Virus record (IMG/VR): IMGVR_UViG_3300031841_002281
Span: 1-38,490 of that record
DNA: 38,490 bases
Origin: a virus
Direction: 5' to 3' (one strand)
Both the position numbers and the translations under genes were made by a program. This document shows positions 7,701-15,806 of the stretch, piece after piece. Below the pieces are notes generated by a model that saw nothing but the letters and a program-made list of their open reading frames with translations, was not told the DNA's origin and did no database searches. Within the stretch, counting starts at the first letter, position 1; the number at the start of each line of letters is the position of its first letter.

Positions 7701-10700
7701 GTGCCTTTGGTGCTTTTGCCCCGGTTGGTGAAGTAGCCTTCCTAAAGTTGATAGCATTTTTACCAATATTCTTTTTAAAAGCCTCAATTTCTTTCTTACC
7801 ATTGATAAGTCGTATTATGCCGTCATACGGCACTTTCAGCTCAATATATGGTAGGCTTCCGGCATTTAATAATTTAGTTCTAAATTTTTGGAGATCGTGA
7901 AGCATACCCTCTTCCTTAGTCTTTGGATCTCGCTTGGCTTCTTCGTATCTCTTTTCTAATCTTTTATATTCTTTAAGATCCTCTTTAGATAATGCTTCAT
8001 ACGGATCATCGTATGTATTTTTTATAGATTTAAGTTTATCTACAATGTACTTTCTTTGCTGTTTAATAATAAAATCATCAGCTTTTTCAGACATTGGGGT
8101 TTCACCGGATCTAATCCTATCTAATTCATCCTCAATCTTTTTTTGCATATTCGCAAAAATTTCATCCGGCTCTGTTTTTTCTTCTTCACTTGGTGGCTTA
8201 ACTTCAATTTCCGGAGTAGCATTTTCAAAACGCTCAATCCCCATTTCGTAATCGAAATTTAATTCACGAAGTTCTTTTAGCCAATCTGGATACCTACCAC
8301 CATTCTTCCATTCATCTTTTTGCTCTAAAAATGCTTGCAGCTCTGGAGTCTTTGTTGGGTTCTTATTTTCTTTTACAAACTGCTGTGCCTTTCTTTCATC
8401 TCTACTAATTACATCTTTTTTATGGATTGCATAATTATTAAAGTGATTGAGAAAATTAAAAAATCTATCAAACTTTATTCTCCATAAATCATTGTTCTTA
8501 ATTTTTGTTGGAGACGGAATAGCTGAATCAATTAGTCTCGCAAGGTTGTTACGATACTGCACAGCTTCTTTTTTTAGCTTTTCTTCAGTTTCTCTATTTA
8601 ACCTATTTATTATTTTAGGCTGCTTTGTAACCGGATCTGGCTGTTCAGCGATTGGCTCTAAACTACCTGTTTTAATTCTGTGTAATATTGATCTTAAAGC
8701 CCTAATTGATTTTACATACTTACCTTTTAAATCTTTTTCTGTGCCGGCATCCCTAAGATACATAAGCGATTCAGTAGTGTTTTCTTCTACTAACCTTGTT
8801 ACATCTAATAAATATGTAAACTCTGCATCATTAATAAGCTGGTCAAAGTTAGCCCCAAAACGATTTATACCATCAAAATCAGTAGTCGTTGCCTCACCCT
8901 TTTGCATTTCAAATATAGATTGTATTTTTGCGGTGAGCTCATCTATATTTACTTCAGATCTTTTTGGTAATGTATTATCTCCAAACTTTTCTATAAATTT
9001 TTCAGCAGACTTTTTGACTTTTTGAGAATACTTATCGTCACTTTTTAAAACTTCTTCTGCGTAAGCTAATCCTATTTTTATTGTTTCTTGCTTAATATAT
9101 TCAAGATCCCCACCTTCATAAATTAGCTTTTTATTATAGGAAATTGGCCCAGACCTCGCACTTATATTTGTGCTAAAATCTACATTAAAGAATACACCTT
9201 CATCAAATAAAGCATAGTTAGCAGATAATTTAAAATCTCCTTCATCCCATATAACTTCAACATCCTCGTTAATGATTACATCGTTTTCATTTATTTCATA
9301 TTCCTTATGTAAACCTTTAACCTTTTTAACAGCTACACTACCGGTTAATCCTGTTTCCGGATCTACAGGAGATTCCGGCTCTACTATTGTCACATTAGGA
9401 TCTATCGGCTCTTGCTCTACCTCATCTTCATCTAATTTAGTTATAGGAGTTTCTAATCCTTCAAAATCATAGTCTTCATCTTCCGGATCTTGGTCTACAG
9501 GAGCAGTAGGCTCTACAGGAGTAGATGCCTCTTCTGCTTTCTTCTTAATCCATTCTCCTCTATTAGTTTTTGGGAATATTGTTTCTAGTAACTTTTGAAA
9601 CGCATATCGATCTATTTGCCCCGGTCCACCTATTTCATAACCTAAAATTTCCTCTATTTCATAAAGAGTTTTGTTTTCATTCAATAACTTAAATATCTCA
9701 AGAAACTCTTTATCATCATAAGCTACTGCCCTGGCTACCTCTGAAACTTCATTTGGAGTCCACCCGGCTTGTTGAGGAACTGTAGAATATATTTCATCTA
9801 CCCAATCTGTCCAATTTTCATGCTCTGGTATATCATCTACTAAACCAAGGTTTTGTGCTGCTACTTCCATGTTTTCTTTTTTAACTGCATTAACACTTGT
9901 GCGACCAAGAGCAGTATCAGCAGAAATTATAGCTTCCGGCATTTGCTCCCTAATAACTTCAATTAGCTCCTTACCTCTTTGACTTGCCGGATCTACACCA
10001 AGTAAGTGGAATTTGTTATAGGGTTTTAACAATCCTGTAGTAAATAATGATCTAAGCTCTGGTACATTTACACGGCTTAAATTACCCGGTATACCTATGG
10101 TAACATTTTCAACCATGTCAGCCGGTACAGATGCTTCAGTAAACTTACCTCCACTTCGCTCCCTTTGCATTACATAGATATAATTTACATCTTGTAGTGC
10201 ATCTCTGCGTTTTATAGCAGAATAAGCTAAATCCGTATAATCTCTTGTAAGAGCTGCTGAATCTAGTGCATCTGGTAGTATAACATAAAGATTTTCCGGC
10301 TTTGCACCGGCTTGTACAAGCTCATCTAAACGATCAATAAGATCCGTAAATGAATCACCATACGCTTCATCCATTCCACCACCGGTATATAAACCATGTT
10401 CTAAAAATACATTTTGGTTAAGTTGCGTTAGATCCACAACCTTAGATACCATGCTTTTACTTAGTGGTTCATTTAATCTAACACCAATTTGACCACCACC
10501 GGCTATAGCATTTGCTGCATCCGTAGGACTACGCTCTAAGCCACTTACAAAACTAAGCCCCGGATCTACTTTATCTTTTGGTTTTGGTGGTATAGCGGGT
10601 GGATTAGCTATTCCTTTTGTAGTCTCTGCTGTCTCAATAGCTAATTTCTCTATATCTGATTTTGGTGGCGTTGGATCTTTTACTTGAGCTTCTGCTTTTT

Positions 10701-12306
10701 CTACAACCTTTTCTTGTTTTGGTGCTTTAGCTTTCCTTGCTATAACAATTTGGTTTGCCAACATACTCCTAAGAGCCGGCAATTTCTCTGTCCATGCCCT
10801 TGGACTTAATGCTTGGAGCTTAAAACCATTCCTTCCGGTAGCGATGAACTCCATTGGAATACCCATGCGTTCAGCCTGTACTTTTACATAGGCTAAGAAA
10901 TTTGCGTCTGTAGCTGTACCTTTACCAGACGCAACAAGATCATTTATTTTATTGTACTCTGCTTTAAATGCTTCCGCAGTTCCAAACTTTTTCTGAAAGT
11001 TTTTATCTGTCCTATAAAATATTGGTCGTAAACCTTTTGCTCCATGATGGATACCTTCACCTAAAGCAACCATTGCCGGTATATTTACAGCAGCAGCTTG
11101 TAATTCTTTTGTTATTTTATTTTGGAAATAACTTTCATCCAATCTTTCAGCCCCGGCATTTCCTGTTTCTTGATAAGCTAACTCATACCCTGTAGCACCG
11201 GCAGCAGTATTAATCATACGATCTTTAGCTCTTTGTACTCCGGCTTTAAATGGATTACCATATTTTGGTGGTGGGATTCTAGTAGTAGATGGAGTCTTAG
11301 ATCTTATTGTAGACATGATCTTACCCATGCCTTTTTGTCCTCCTTGCCATGCTAAATTACCAGAACCAAATTTAGTGAACTGCATAAGAGTTCCACCAAC
11401 CTCTGATAAAGTTTCATAAAATCTTTTATCTTCTTTAGGATACGGTCTTTTAAAACCTCCCATAAATTGCCACATAGGTACATAAGCACCATACCTTCCA
11501 CGAAATTGTTTTTCTTTAGTAGTTAAGGTATTTGCTTCTTCAGACCCCCTTATCACCGGATCTGCTTCTTCTTTAAGTTCCGCTGCAAATTGCACCATAC
11601 TTAAAGGTATGCCATCCGCAAAAGCTCGTAACATATCTTGTGGTACAATTTGTGCCTCACCTACTCCATATTTAAATAATTCCGGAAACTCATTATTATC
11701 AGAATCATTTTGCCACTTATCATGTTGCTCCCATGAGCTTTGAGCTAAGTCAGCATACTGCTCAGAGAATGTATCGTATGCCTGGGCATATTGTGGATCT
11801 AACTTTAAATATTTACTAGCTTCCTCAAATGCAGTTTTCAACTGCAACCTTGTATCGTAATTCATTGGTGGTTTCTTACCACCCTCTACATACATACTAT
11901 CAAATGGAGCTACTTCATAAGGATGTTTTAATTCCGGAGTAACTTTTATTTTATCAATTTCCTCTGCTTTATTAGCAGCCCATTCACTTGCCTTTAATGC
12001 TAAATCATCTGGAATATGTTTTAAGTCTATTGCACCAGACATAAACATGGACACTATTTGTCCTTCTACGGTATCATCTTTAGCAAATGTTTTATCTATA
12101 TAGCTATCCGATGATACTTGCTCTTGTCCTTCATCCGGCCGTAAAGGATCTATATTTTCTTGTTTAGATCCAAGGTAATCATCAGCAAACTGATCGAACT
12201 CAGATTGCTGTAAATACTCGTTAGCTAGTTGGTCAAAAGAACTTTCAGATTCTCCTAAATAATCTGAAGCTAATTGGTCAAAGTTAGTTTGCTGGGTAGG
12301 GTGCAT
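1786..12306 (-). CDS. Giant polyvalent virion protein, 3506 aa
   Basis: This is a multi-domain protein of the polyvalent type that phages package and deliver with their DNA. Residues 8-46 hold three copies of FDQxAxxYL. Residues ~600-810 read like a tRNA-guanine-transglycosylase/DpdA TIM barrel (LEHGLYTGGG 635, LPDALDS 677, GIPGN, FHLLGVD, ISADTALGR with Asp797). An acidic linker spans ~920-1000. Residues ~1550-1775 resemble DnaN (ATDGRRL 1584-1590, QMPIR 1769-1773). HNHPSGDPSPS at 2007 matches the RadC/JAB metal site. HEMGH 2328-2332 is a zincin motif. A Gly-rich stretch lies near 3128, and a hydrophobic segment follows. The ATG lies 23 bases inside the preceding gene. It is the last gene of the late convoy, after the ejection-protein candidates. 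Catalytic roles are inferred from motifs only. Confidence 0.9.
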   Translation of the reverse strand: MHPTQQTNFDQLASDYLGESESSFDQLANEYLQQSEFDQFADDYLGSKQENIDPLRPDEGQEQVSSDSYIDKTFAKDDTVEGQIVSMFMSGAIDLKHIPDDLALKASEWAANKAEEIDKIKVTPELKHPYEVAPFDSMYVEGGKKPPMNYDTRLQLKTAFEEASKYLKLDPQYAQAYDTFSEQYADLAQSSWEQHDKWQNDSDNNEFPELFKYGVGEAQIVPQDMLRAFADGIPLSMVQFAAELKEEADPVIRGSEEANTLTTKEKQFRGRYGAYVPMWQFMGGFKRPYPKEDKRFYETLSEVGGTLMQFTKFGSGNLAWQGGQKGMGKIMSTIRSKTPSTTRIPPPKYGNPFKAGVQRAKDRMINTAAGATGYELAYQETGNAGAERLDESYFQNKITKELQAAAVNIPAMVALGEGIHHGAKGLRPIFYRTDKNFQKKFGTAEAFKAEYNKINDLVASGKGTATDANFLAYVKVQAERMGIPMEFIATGRNGFKLQALSPRAWTEKLPALRSMLANQIVIARKAKAPKQEKVVEKAEAQVKDPTPPKSDIEKLAIETAETTKGIANPPAIPPKPKDKVDPGLSFVSGLERSPTDAANAIAGGGQIGVRLNEPLSKSMVSKVVDLTQLNQNVFLEHGLYTGGGMDEAYGDSFTDLIDRLDELVQAGAKPENLYVILPDALDSAALTRDYTDLAYSAIKRRDALQDVNYIYVMQRERSGGKFTEASVPADMVENVTIGIPGNLSRVNVPELRSLFTTGLLKPYNKFHLLGVDPASQRGKELIEVIREQMPEAIISADTALGRTSVNAVKKENMEVAAQNLGLVDDIPEHENWTDWVDEIYSTVPQQAGWTPNEVSEVARAVAYDDKEFLEIFKLLNENKTLYEIEEILGYEIGGPGQIDRYAFQKLLETIFPKTNRGEWIKKKAEEASTPVEPTAPVDQDPEDEDYDFEGLETPITKLDEDEVEQEPIDPNVTIVEPESPVDPETGLTGSVAVKKVKGLHKEYEINENDVIINEDVEVIWDEGDFKLSANYALFDEGVFFNVDFSTNISARSGPISYNKKLIYEGGDLEYIKQETIKIGLAYAEEVLKSDDKYSQKVKKSAEKFIEKFGDNTLPKRSEVNIDELTAKIQSIFEMQKGEATTTDFDGINRFGANFDQLINDAEFTYLLDVTRLVEENTTESLMYLRDAGTEKDLKGKYVKSIRALRSILHRIKTGSLEPIAEQPDPVTKQPKIINRLNRETEEKLKKEAVQYRNNLARLIDSAIPSPTKIKNNDLWRIKFDRFFNFLNHFNNYAIHKKDVISRDERKAQQFVKENKNPTKTPELQAFLEQKDEWKNGGRYPDWLKELRELNFDYEMGIERFENATPEIEVKPPSEEEKTEPDEIFANMQKKIEDELDRIRSGETPMSEKADDFIIKQQRKYIVDKLKSIKNTYDDPYEALSKEDLKEYKRLEKRYEEAKRDPKTKEEGMLHDLQKFRTKLLNAGSLPYIELKVPYDGIIRLINGKKEIEAFKKNIGKNAINFRKATSPTGAKAPKALKPTPYPRGKGDLAKAGNYFVSTNLERYMLKNVVQLHNGNKLPYETIAATDGRRLIFIKNQKTGKLPSGVVALDEKNILQNKEGGKYPPLHHVVPKGVLNSDKDFFSFTDKYFKPDLNWQLDSATLHTWATSLNLMSRNKTDAGMNIGMQLGTDGKISMYTYHNDASFEYSSPNAPVKRKPDVVINSKFLADIAKAVAELKLGVIEFRPDGRNAPLIVMMRPGIKGDPAAWLVQMPIRTEEPSSPYGVRDVINPRNLKLKARAAIRQNRYRHTLNKLKKLAPASPSIARAIAANKDHMIGNVKPHTLLTEEQIEFCIESFVHWWITERDGNYENIRYHFVRWFPQLSEAYLDLVQRDLDAELKGLRDIQKAKDSTRDIEQLLTGGLIASIDPVKTTSLIGKAMPDPSNIEEFIKHAQVLRSPNLEYAHVVGVKDGIIQEVQTTTLNSPHAANIDPKAVKEFNTKYDEFYIVHNHPSGDPSPSVTDDKMHEGMKYKSNYVGSIVLDHGEYAFAKRSDNTHHYGIIKDIAIQQDMFHITKEYNPISGYKMNETEHAIHYINQFMQKFDGDLSNANGNGYFVFYLDRKNIIRGVTKEIIDDGTRSDPSSFIGKIRLKAQAIGSSQIILYEPPAKTKEQADQQILNDSVIFDAAQNTLDVIKEGSEWRDGFNIANGNDLGFGNNDLISVEQKQGQYGEKPIQAIGGRRSEPVESCFDYIDRNGNVVKQKFNLEAIPPIRFPELVKLYVAIKGEFPKLKKSRDSLGYVAPYGRKDWFMAINPNTFKMSNDQAAMTFAHEMGHVFDYMDDFNIKRGNILGRIASANDNKDKQLPAFMGAPVTDFTMTPQERRKIRSNAEKQITEEIYKEWLEIAEAKQLDPFKNMKRQTGWKDAYAEYLAPINQQDVPVARDALNKRIKKESKPRYHQLLAQTMGEGGMLDEKLIRAELLDLMDWWKPIEGDPSYIAYRQSSVELYADTLSVLFCAPHELQERAPMFWQSFFSYLPTKPSLEAKIRKVWDFIRTNQASGVLRNRLEEQRKRWKLQEQIVYEDSLQRKAVTSARQFWSKLQVDHYDYAYGVQKRVKKAKEQGATFDWSEDPEMLWGVHPFSNNKPYIWVSKVYREIVGGLNDYALTLEDFGQYLMFTRIIHETNRMGTGRSQIANEYGTTPTEARRNLLSMMGELGSDKIAILDLHAKKFRRMFFEIYEDLYKEGMFTARTWHDHILPNKDSYATFAVAEYFMDRPYVPAGIKKQVGSFKPGMNPFPIMVMKALAALRLLEKHRAQTATVRLMESYFPNEIRELDYKMVFDRNILARKKVYNDSVRSEINRSKWKEGTITLVRNGELFEYVVPWDVAQAHKGVDPMFDGVIGIFGNLTFRKFFYPLFITYNPGFQWILSPMRDFNRTWVNLPNKVSRLQLLKAYKKLWRTSWGRIKGELSPIVQEMMEVGAIGTPFDNYSQNVYEDESGIFKMILERYKLAPKNEKGLYAKLEKFLKPLEWMGGKILQIGQTFETLAKTAPYYILTRELGIKPEEAGEFVRNYSGVPPYWRRGKVAYMSGALMPFINVAMKGYMMDFKLMSGQVKGMGTTDRKRFLGLGPLSGGSGGGGKLPPRFPGGSEQMPNYGGRPGGNRSDRQTNAGVTASWWLKYMRSSGMWTMLKVGGLVGLFGAAVKKAMEMIPSYDQDNYHCIPMGYVYVDSEGIDRFINVFTDDIPIGAKVVYFRIPMDETQKMISKFHSAFLFEVAQQMEGEEVYPTKGLEGLSDFVQKQMPGLHPLLEIGPAWKEYIGGGNPKDSFTGRDILSYDENLVRGKHGLQKMFLWTYDQSGLGNFVGVDPETDTTLEYGLKTWGKQTIGRLIKVSDSGRYETGYEIDRTQDIRYAKLKLSYGENTHKMIKEYNRISGVRADNRKFIMTEREYEVLSDWYSEYSVYHDDAKSCLDHIDDPAVKDKKFWKSKLQTLRTNLEEYSKLFIEAKMN

Positions 12307-13507
12307 TTTTTAAGAGTTCCATAGCTGTTTGTTCATCAATAGCACCTTGCTTTAACAAGCTCTGCAATAACTCTACTTTTCTTTTTTTACCTTCTTCCTT
12401 TGTTTGCACCCCATCTGTAATTGCTTTTATATAATTTGCGTTTGGTGTTCCGTTTGTAAAATATTGCTCAAATATTGATTGTGGATCTTCTTGCTGTGCC
12501 TTGGGAGTTTGTGCCATAGGGCTACTTGTACCACTCGGTTTAGAGCTTCGCAATAAATCTCCTAGTTCTGCAAGCATTGTTCGTTTACGATCCGTCCAAT
12601 CTGCGACTTCTCTGCTAGTCATATTTTTTCTCTGTTCTGCCGGTATGCCTGTATTTAATTCTTTCAAAATAGTATCAAATTGCTTCTCAACCATTGCATA
12701 CCTTTCCGGACTCATACCTCCTTTAGGAGTTCCTTGTTTTACAACTTGTCCGGTATTTTTATTTATTATGTCATGTGCCGGATTATGGCTCTGAAAACTA
12801 GCTCCACTCATACTTTGGTTAGGGTGAAACGATCTAGTGTTTGGATTCATATTACCAATCTGATTACCGTTTTGCATTACCGGCTGTAATGGCTGCATAA
12901 ACTTTGTTTGTGGTGCTGTACCACCACCAGAAGTTTGCATTATACCCCCACCTTTTCCTTGTGGAGTAAATGTCATTTTTGGCTGACCGGTCTTTGATCG
13001 TTCTTGCTGATATGCGTTATAGCCCATCATTTGGTCTAATGACATTTTCGGCATCATTTGAGCTCGTCCAGGTGTAGGCAATCCTTTACGCATTGCCATT
13101 TCTGCACCCTGTCGCATTGAGTTTTGTTTTTGAAGTGCAGCTTGTTTCTCCTTCATTTCAATTTCATGCTTTTGCTGCTTCATCAATAACTCTTTCATCC
13201 TCTCGTTATTGACCTTCATTTCCCTAGCCGACTTCACCCATCCTTTTAGAGATCCTAAAGACATTGATACAGCTCTTCCTGCCGGCAAACCTAAAAAAGT
13301 AGCTTCTGTTTTTAACTGATCGAACTCATTCTTTAAAAGTTTATCAGCTTCTTTCTGTCTTTTTTCTTCTTCTTTCTTACGATCTTCTCGCTCTTTCCTC
13401 TGGTCTAATATTTTCTGTGCTTGCATCTCACTATTTTGCCGTTGCTGCACAAAACTTGTACCACTTACAGGATTAAATCCCGACCCCCTTAAACCTTGTA
13501 AAGCCAT
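12284..13507 (-). CDS. Coiled-coil internal virion protein, 407 aa
   Basis: A Lys/Glu-rich coiled-coil region (residues ~25-140, including EREDRKKEEEKRQKEADK) is followed by Met/Gln-rich, low-complexity and Gly/Asn/Gln-rich sequence (150-260), then a short helical C-terminus. It is one of three consecutive large, low-complexity proteins just before the giant polyvalent protein. In podoviruses this block normally encodes the ejection (internal core) proteins. The start has a good SD (AAGGAAG, 6 bases before ATG), 2 bases after the stop of the previous gene. No specific family is recognised, so the role rests on context and composition. Confidence 0.7.
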   Translation of the reverse strand: MALQGLRGSGFNPVSGTSFVQQRQNSEMQAQKILDQRKEREDRKKEEEKRQKEADKLLKNEFDQLKTEATFLGLPAGRAVSMSLGSLKGWVKSAREMKVNNERMKELLMKQQKHEIEMKEKQAALQKQNSMRQGAEMAMRKGLPTPGRAQMMPKMSLDQMMGYNAYQQERSKTGQPKMTFTPQGKGGGIMQTSGGGTAPQTKFMQPLQPVMQNGNQIGNMNPNTRSFHPNQSMSGASFQSHNPAHDIINKNTGQVVKQGTPKGGMSPERYAMVEKQFDTILKELNTGIPAEQRKNMTSREVADWTDRKRTMLAELGDLLRSSKPSGTSSPMAQTPKAQQEDPQSIFEQYFTNGTPNANYIKAITDGVQTKEEGKKRKVELLQSLLKQGAIDEQTAMELLKNAPYPAN

Positions 13508-13508
13508 A

Positions 13509-15806
13509 TTAATCTTCCTTGTTTAATAGTTCATTCCCTTTATCAACAAAATCCATCATATTATTTAAATTATTAACAGTATTCGTAAGTTTAGTTGAAG
13601 TAGATTCCTGTGTTGAATAATTTAAAAGATCATTAAGAATTGATTGTTGTCCCACAGCCCCGGCATAAGCACTTGTAGGATCTGCTAGTAATTGCGATCC
13701 GGTAGGTTGTGATGATTGAGCATATTGATTACCCACAATTTGTGAACCACTAGGTAAGCCAAATATACTACTTGAACTAACGGTATTGGCGTTTGCTAAA
13801 TTACTAAAGTTTGTTAATTGATTTCCCCTTTGGTTTAGATACCCAGACGCAGCAGATTGTCTAGCTTGCAATGTCCTTAAATTATCTCCTGTCATTTCCC
13901 TAGCTAGTCGCTGAACCCCACCACTTAGTAAACCACTTTGTTTAGATAAGCTAGGTGCAAGTCCACCAAGGATGTTATTACGCATATTACCATAATAAGC
14001 ATCACCCATATCTCCACCTTTACCTAATTCTGTCATTACAGAATCTTCCAACATTTGATTTACCGGACTATCAATTAGCTCATTAGCTAACTTCATTGTT
14101 TTTCGTTGATCTTTAGTCCTAAAATCATCTTCAACAAACCCCATACCTCCCATTTCAGTAGGCTTATATAAGTTTGCTGCATTATTCATGTTGCGAGTTA
14201 GCAACTTTTCCTGTGTGCCTACAGCACTATAACTATCCCTATATGCTTTTGCATCTTCTGTTTCCGGATTAGCTTCCATCCATTGCTTCAACCAATCAGA
14301 TTTACTTAATGGTGCTTCCGGCTCATCACCACTCCCGGCTATACCATCTGGCCCTAACAAATAAGAATCATACCCTTCTTGCCACTTAGGATCTGAACTA
14401 AAAAAATCATTTGCCGGATCTGATCCAAACAACTTTGCGTAATTATCTTGGTTTTCAAGATCTGTTATTTGTGGCTGAAATTCTTTTTGTAAAGCTATGG
14501 CTTCCGGTAAATTTTGCTTTATTGCCTGTACTGATTCTTTTGCTAATTCAGAAGCCGATTTAGTATCTATATCATCATCACCAAACCATGTGTCCCATAA
14601 TGCTGTGCCACCGGCTATTATACCAAGTCCGGCAGCCGACCATTCTAAAATTTCTTTCGTATCTTCCAGAAAAGAACTTTCGTCTTTATCACCATTTAAA
14701 ACCTCAGAAAGATCAGCACTCGTTTCTTCAATGATTTTTGTGTTAAGCTCATTAACTCTATTATAACCATCTTTTAATTTATTAAGGCGAGCATTTGATA
14801 CTAATAACTGCTGACGAGCTTCTTCCTTTTCATCTTCTGATGTAGACGCACTATCTATAATGTCATTTAAATCATCATTTATAGCGACTTCATCTTTATA
14901 CTGATCTAAGGCTTTTTCAGTTATATCAGCCATATTTGATTCAAACTTTTCTAAGTTTTTATCAGCTTCAATTAAAACATTAAGTGCTTCTTCTTTCTCT
15001 TCATCATCTTCAGCATTTTTGTAGTCCTCTATCGCATCATCTACTTTTTCTTCTAATTCTCTATAGCCTTTATTTGTATTACCTTCACTAAAATCAATTA
15101 GTGTACCATCCGGTGCTGTAAATGTTACATTTTCTAGAAGGTCTTCAGTTTCCGGATCTAAAGTTTGATTACCTGTATCGGTATCAGTACCTGTATCAGT
15201 ATCCGGATCTTCTGTTTGTTCACCAAAATTTTGCTGATACCATTCAGATTCCGTATTCTTCCAATCATCACCATAATTTTCAGTAAGCTCTGCTGTATAC
15301 CAATCATTTATAATGGTATTTATTTCAGTTCCTTCACCAAATGCTGTGCTTTCTTGATTTTCAAAACTATCAATTAAGTTACCTTTAGGATCATAAGCAT
15401 AAACATTATATGTCCCATCCTCATTTGCTGTAAAAGTATATTCAAAACCACCTTCTATTGTTTGCCTAATACCACTCCCATCATTATTTGGAGTGTTGCC
15501 GGTATCAACAGGATTATCACCCGGTGTTTCTCCAGGTTGATTTTCATTAGCTTCGTCCTCTGCTTTTGCTTCTTCCTCTGCTTTTGCCTGTGCCTCTGCT
15601 TCTGCCTGTGCTTTTGCCTCGGCTGCATCTCTCTGCTCTGCTCGTTCTAGCTCATCTATTAAGGCTTCTAACTCTGCAAATTTATTTTGAAGCTGGGCAG
15701 AATTAATTGCTGCTTTAATATCACTAACACTTCTGGAAGTTCCATACTGACCACTAAAGTCAAAACCTCCTCCTCCAGAACTTCCTCCACTACTTGAACT
15801 ACTCAT
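13509..15806 (-). CDS. Internal virion/ejection protein candidate, ~765 aa
   Basis: I take ATG at 15806-15804 as the start: a GGGGGGA SD lies 9 bases upstream, and the ATG shares one base with the previous TAA (TAATG junction). An upstream TTG at 15824 would use the SD as codons. The chain opens with Ser/Gly repeats, then an Ala/Glu-rich coil (~70-95), Asp/Thr repeats near 205-215, long acidic helices (240-400), and a hydrophobic segment (AAGLGIIAGGTALWDTWF, ~405). The C-terminal part (ILGGLAPSLSKQSGLLSGGVQ) resembles T7-type internal core proteins in style. Position beside two similar proteins supports an ejection role. Confidence 0.65.
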   Translation of the reverse strand: MSSSSSGGSSGGGGFDFSGQYGTSRSVSDIKAAINSAQLQNKFAELEALIDELERAEQRDAAEAKAQAEAEAQAKAEEEAKAEDEANENQPGETPGDNPVDTGNTPNNDGSGIRQTIEGGFEYTFTANEDGTYNVYAYDPKGNLIDSFENQESTAFGEGTEINTIINDWYTAELTENYGDDWKNTESEWYQQNFGEQTEDPDTDTGTDTDTGNQTLDPETEDLLENVTFTAPDGTLIDFSEGNTNKGYRELEEKVDDAIEDYKNAEDDEEKEEALNVLIEADKNLEKFESNMADITEKALDQYKDEVAINDDLNDIIDSASTSEDEKEEARQQLLVSNARLNKLKDGYNRVNELNTKIIEETSADLSEVLNGDKDESSFLEDTKEILEWSAAGLGIIAGGTALWDTWFGDDDIDTKSASELAKESVQAIKQNLPEAIALQKEFQPQITDLENQDNYAKLFGSDPANDFFSSDPKWQEGYDSYLLGPDGIAGSGDEPEAPLSKSDWLKQWMEANPETEDAKAYRDSYSAVGTQEKLLTRNMNNAANLYKPTEMGGMGFVEDDFRTKDQRKTMKLANELIDSPVNQMLEDSVMTELGKGGDMGDAYYGNMRNNILGGLAPSLSKQSGLLSGGVQRLAREMTGDNLRTLQARQSAASGYLNQRGNQLTNFSNLANANTVSSSSIFGLPSGSQIVGNQYAQSSQPTGSQLLADPTSAYAGAVGQQSILNDLLNYSTQESTSTKLTNTVNNLNNMMDFVDKGNELLNKED

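Noticed and set aside
8447-9025. Plus-strand 192-codon frame opposite the giant gene
   Set aside because: It lies wholly antisense to a long, motif-bearing gene, is rich in Ser/Phe/Leu as antisense shadows are, and has no SD.
1786-12306. Idea that the 3506-aa protein is an N4-type virion RNA polymerase (similar length)
   Set aside because: No T7-like polymerase motifs were recognised; instead RadC/JAB, zincin, TGT-like and clamp-like motifs are seen.
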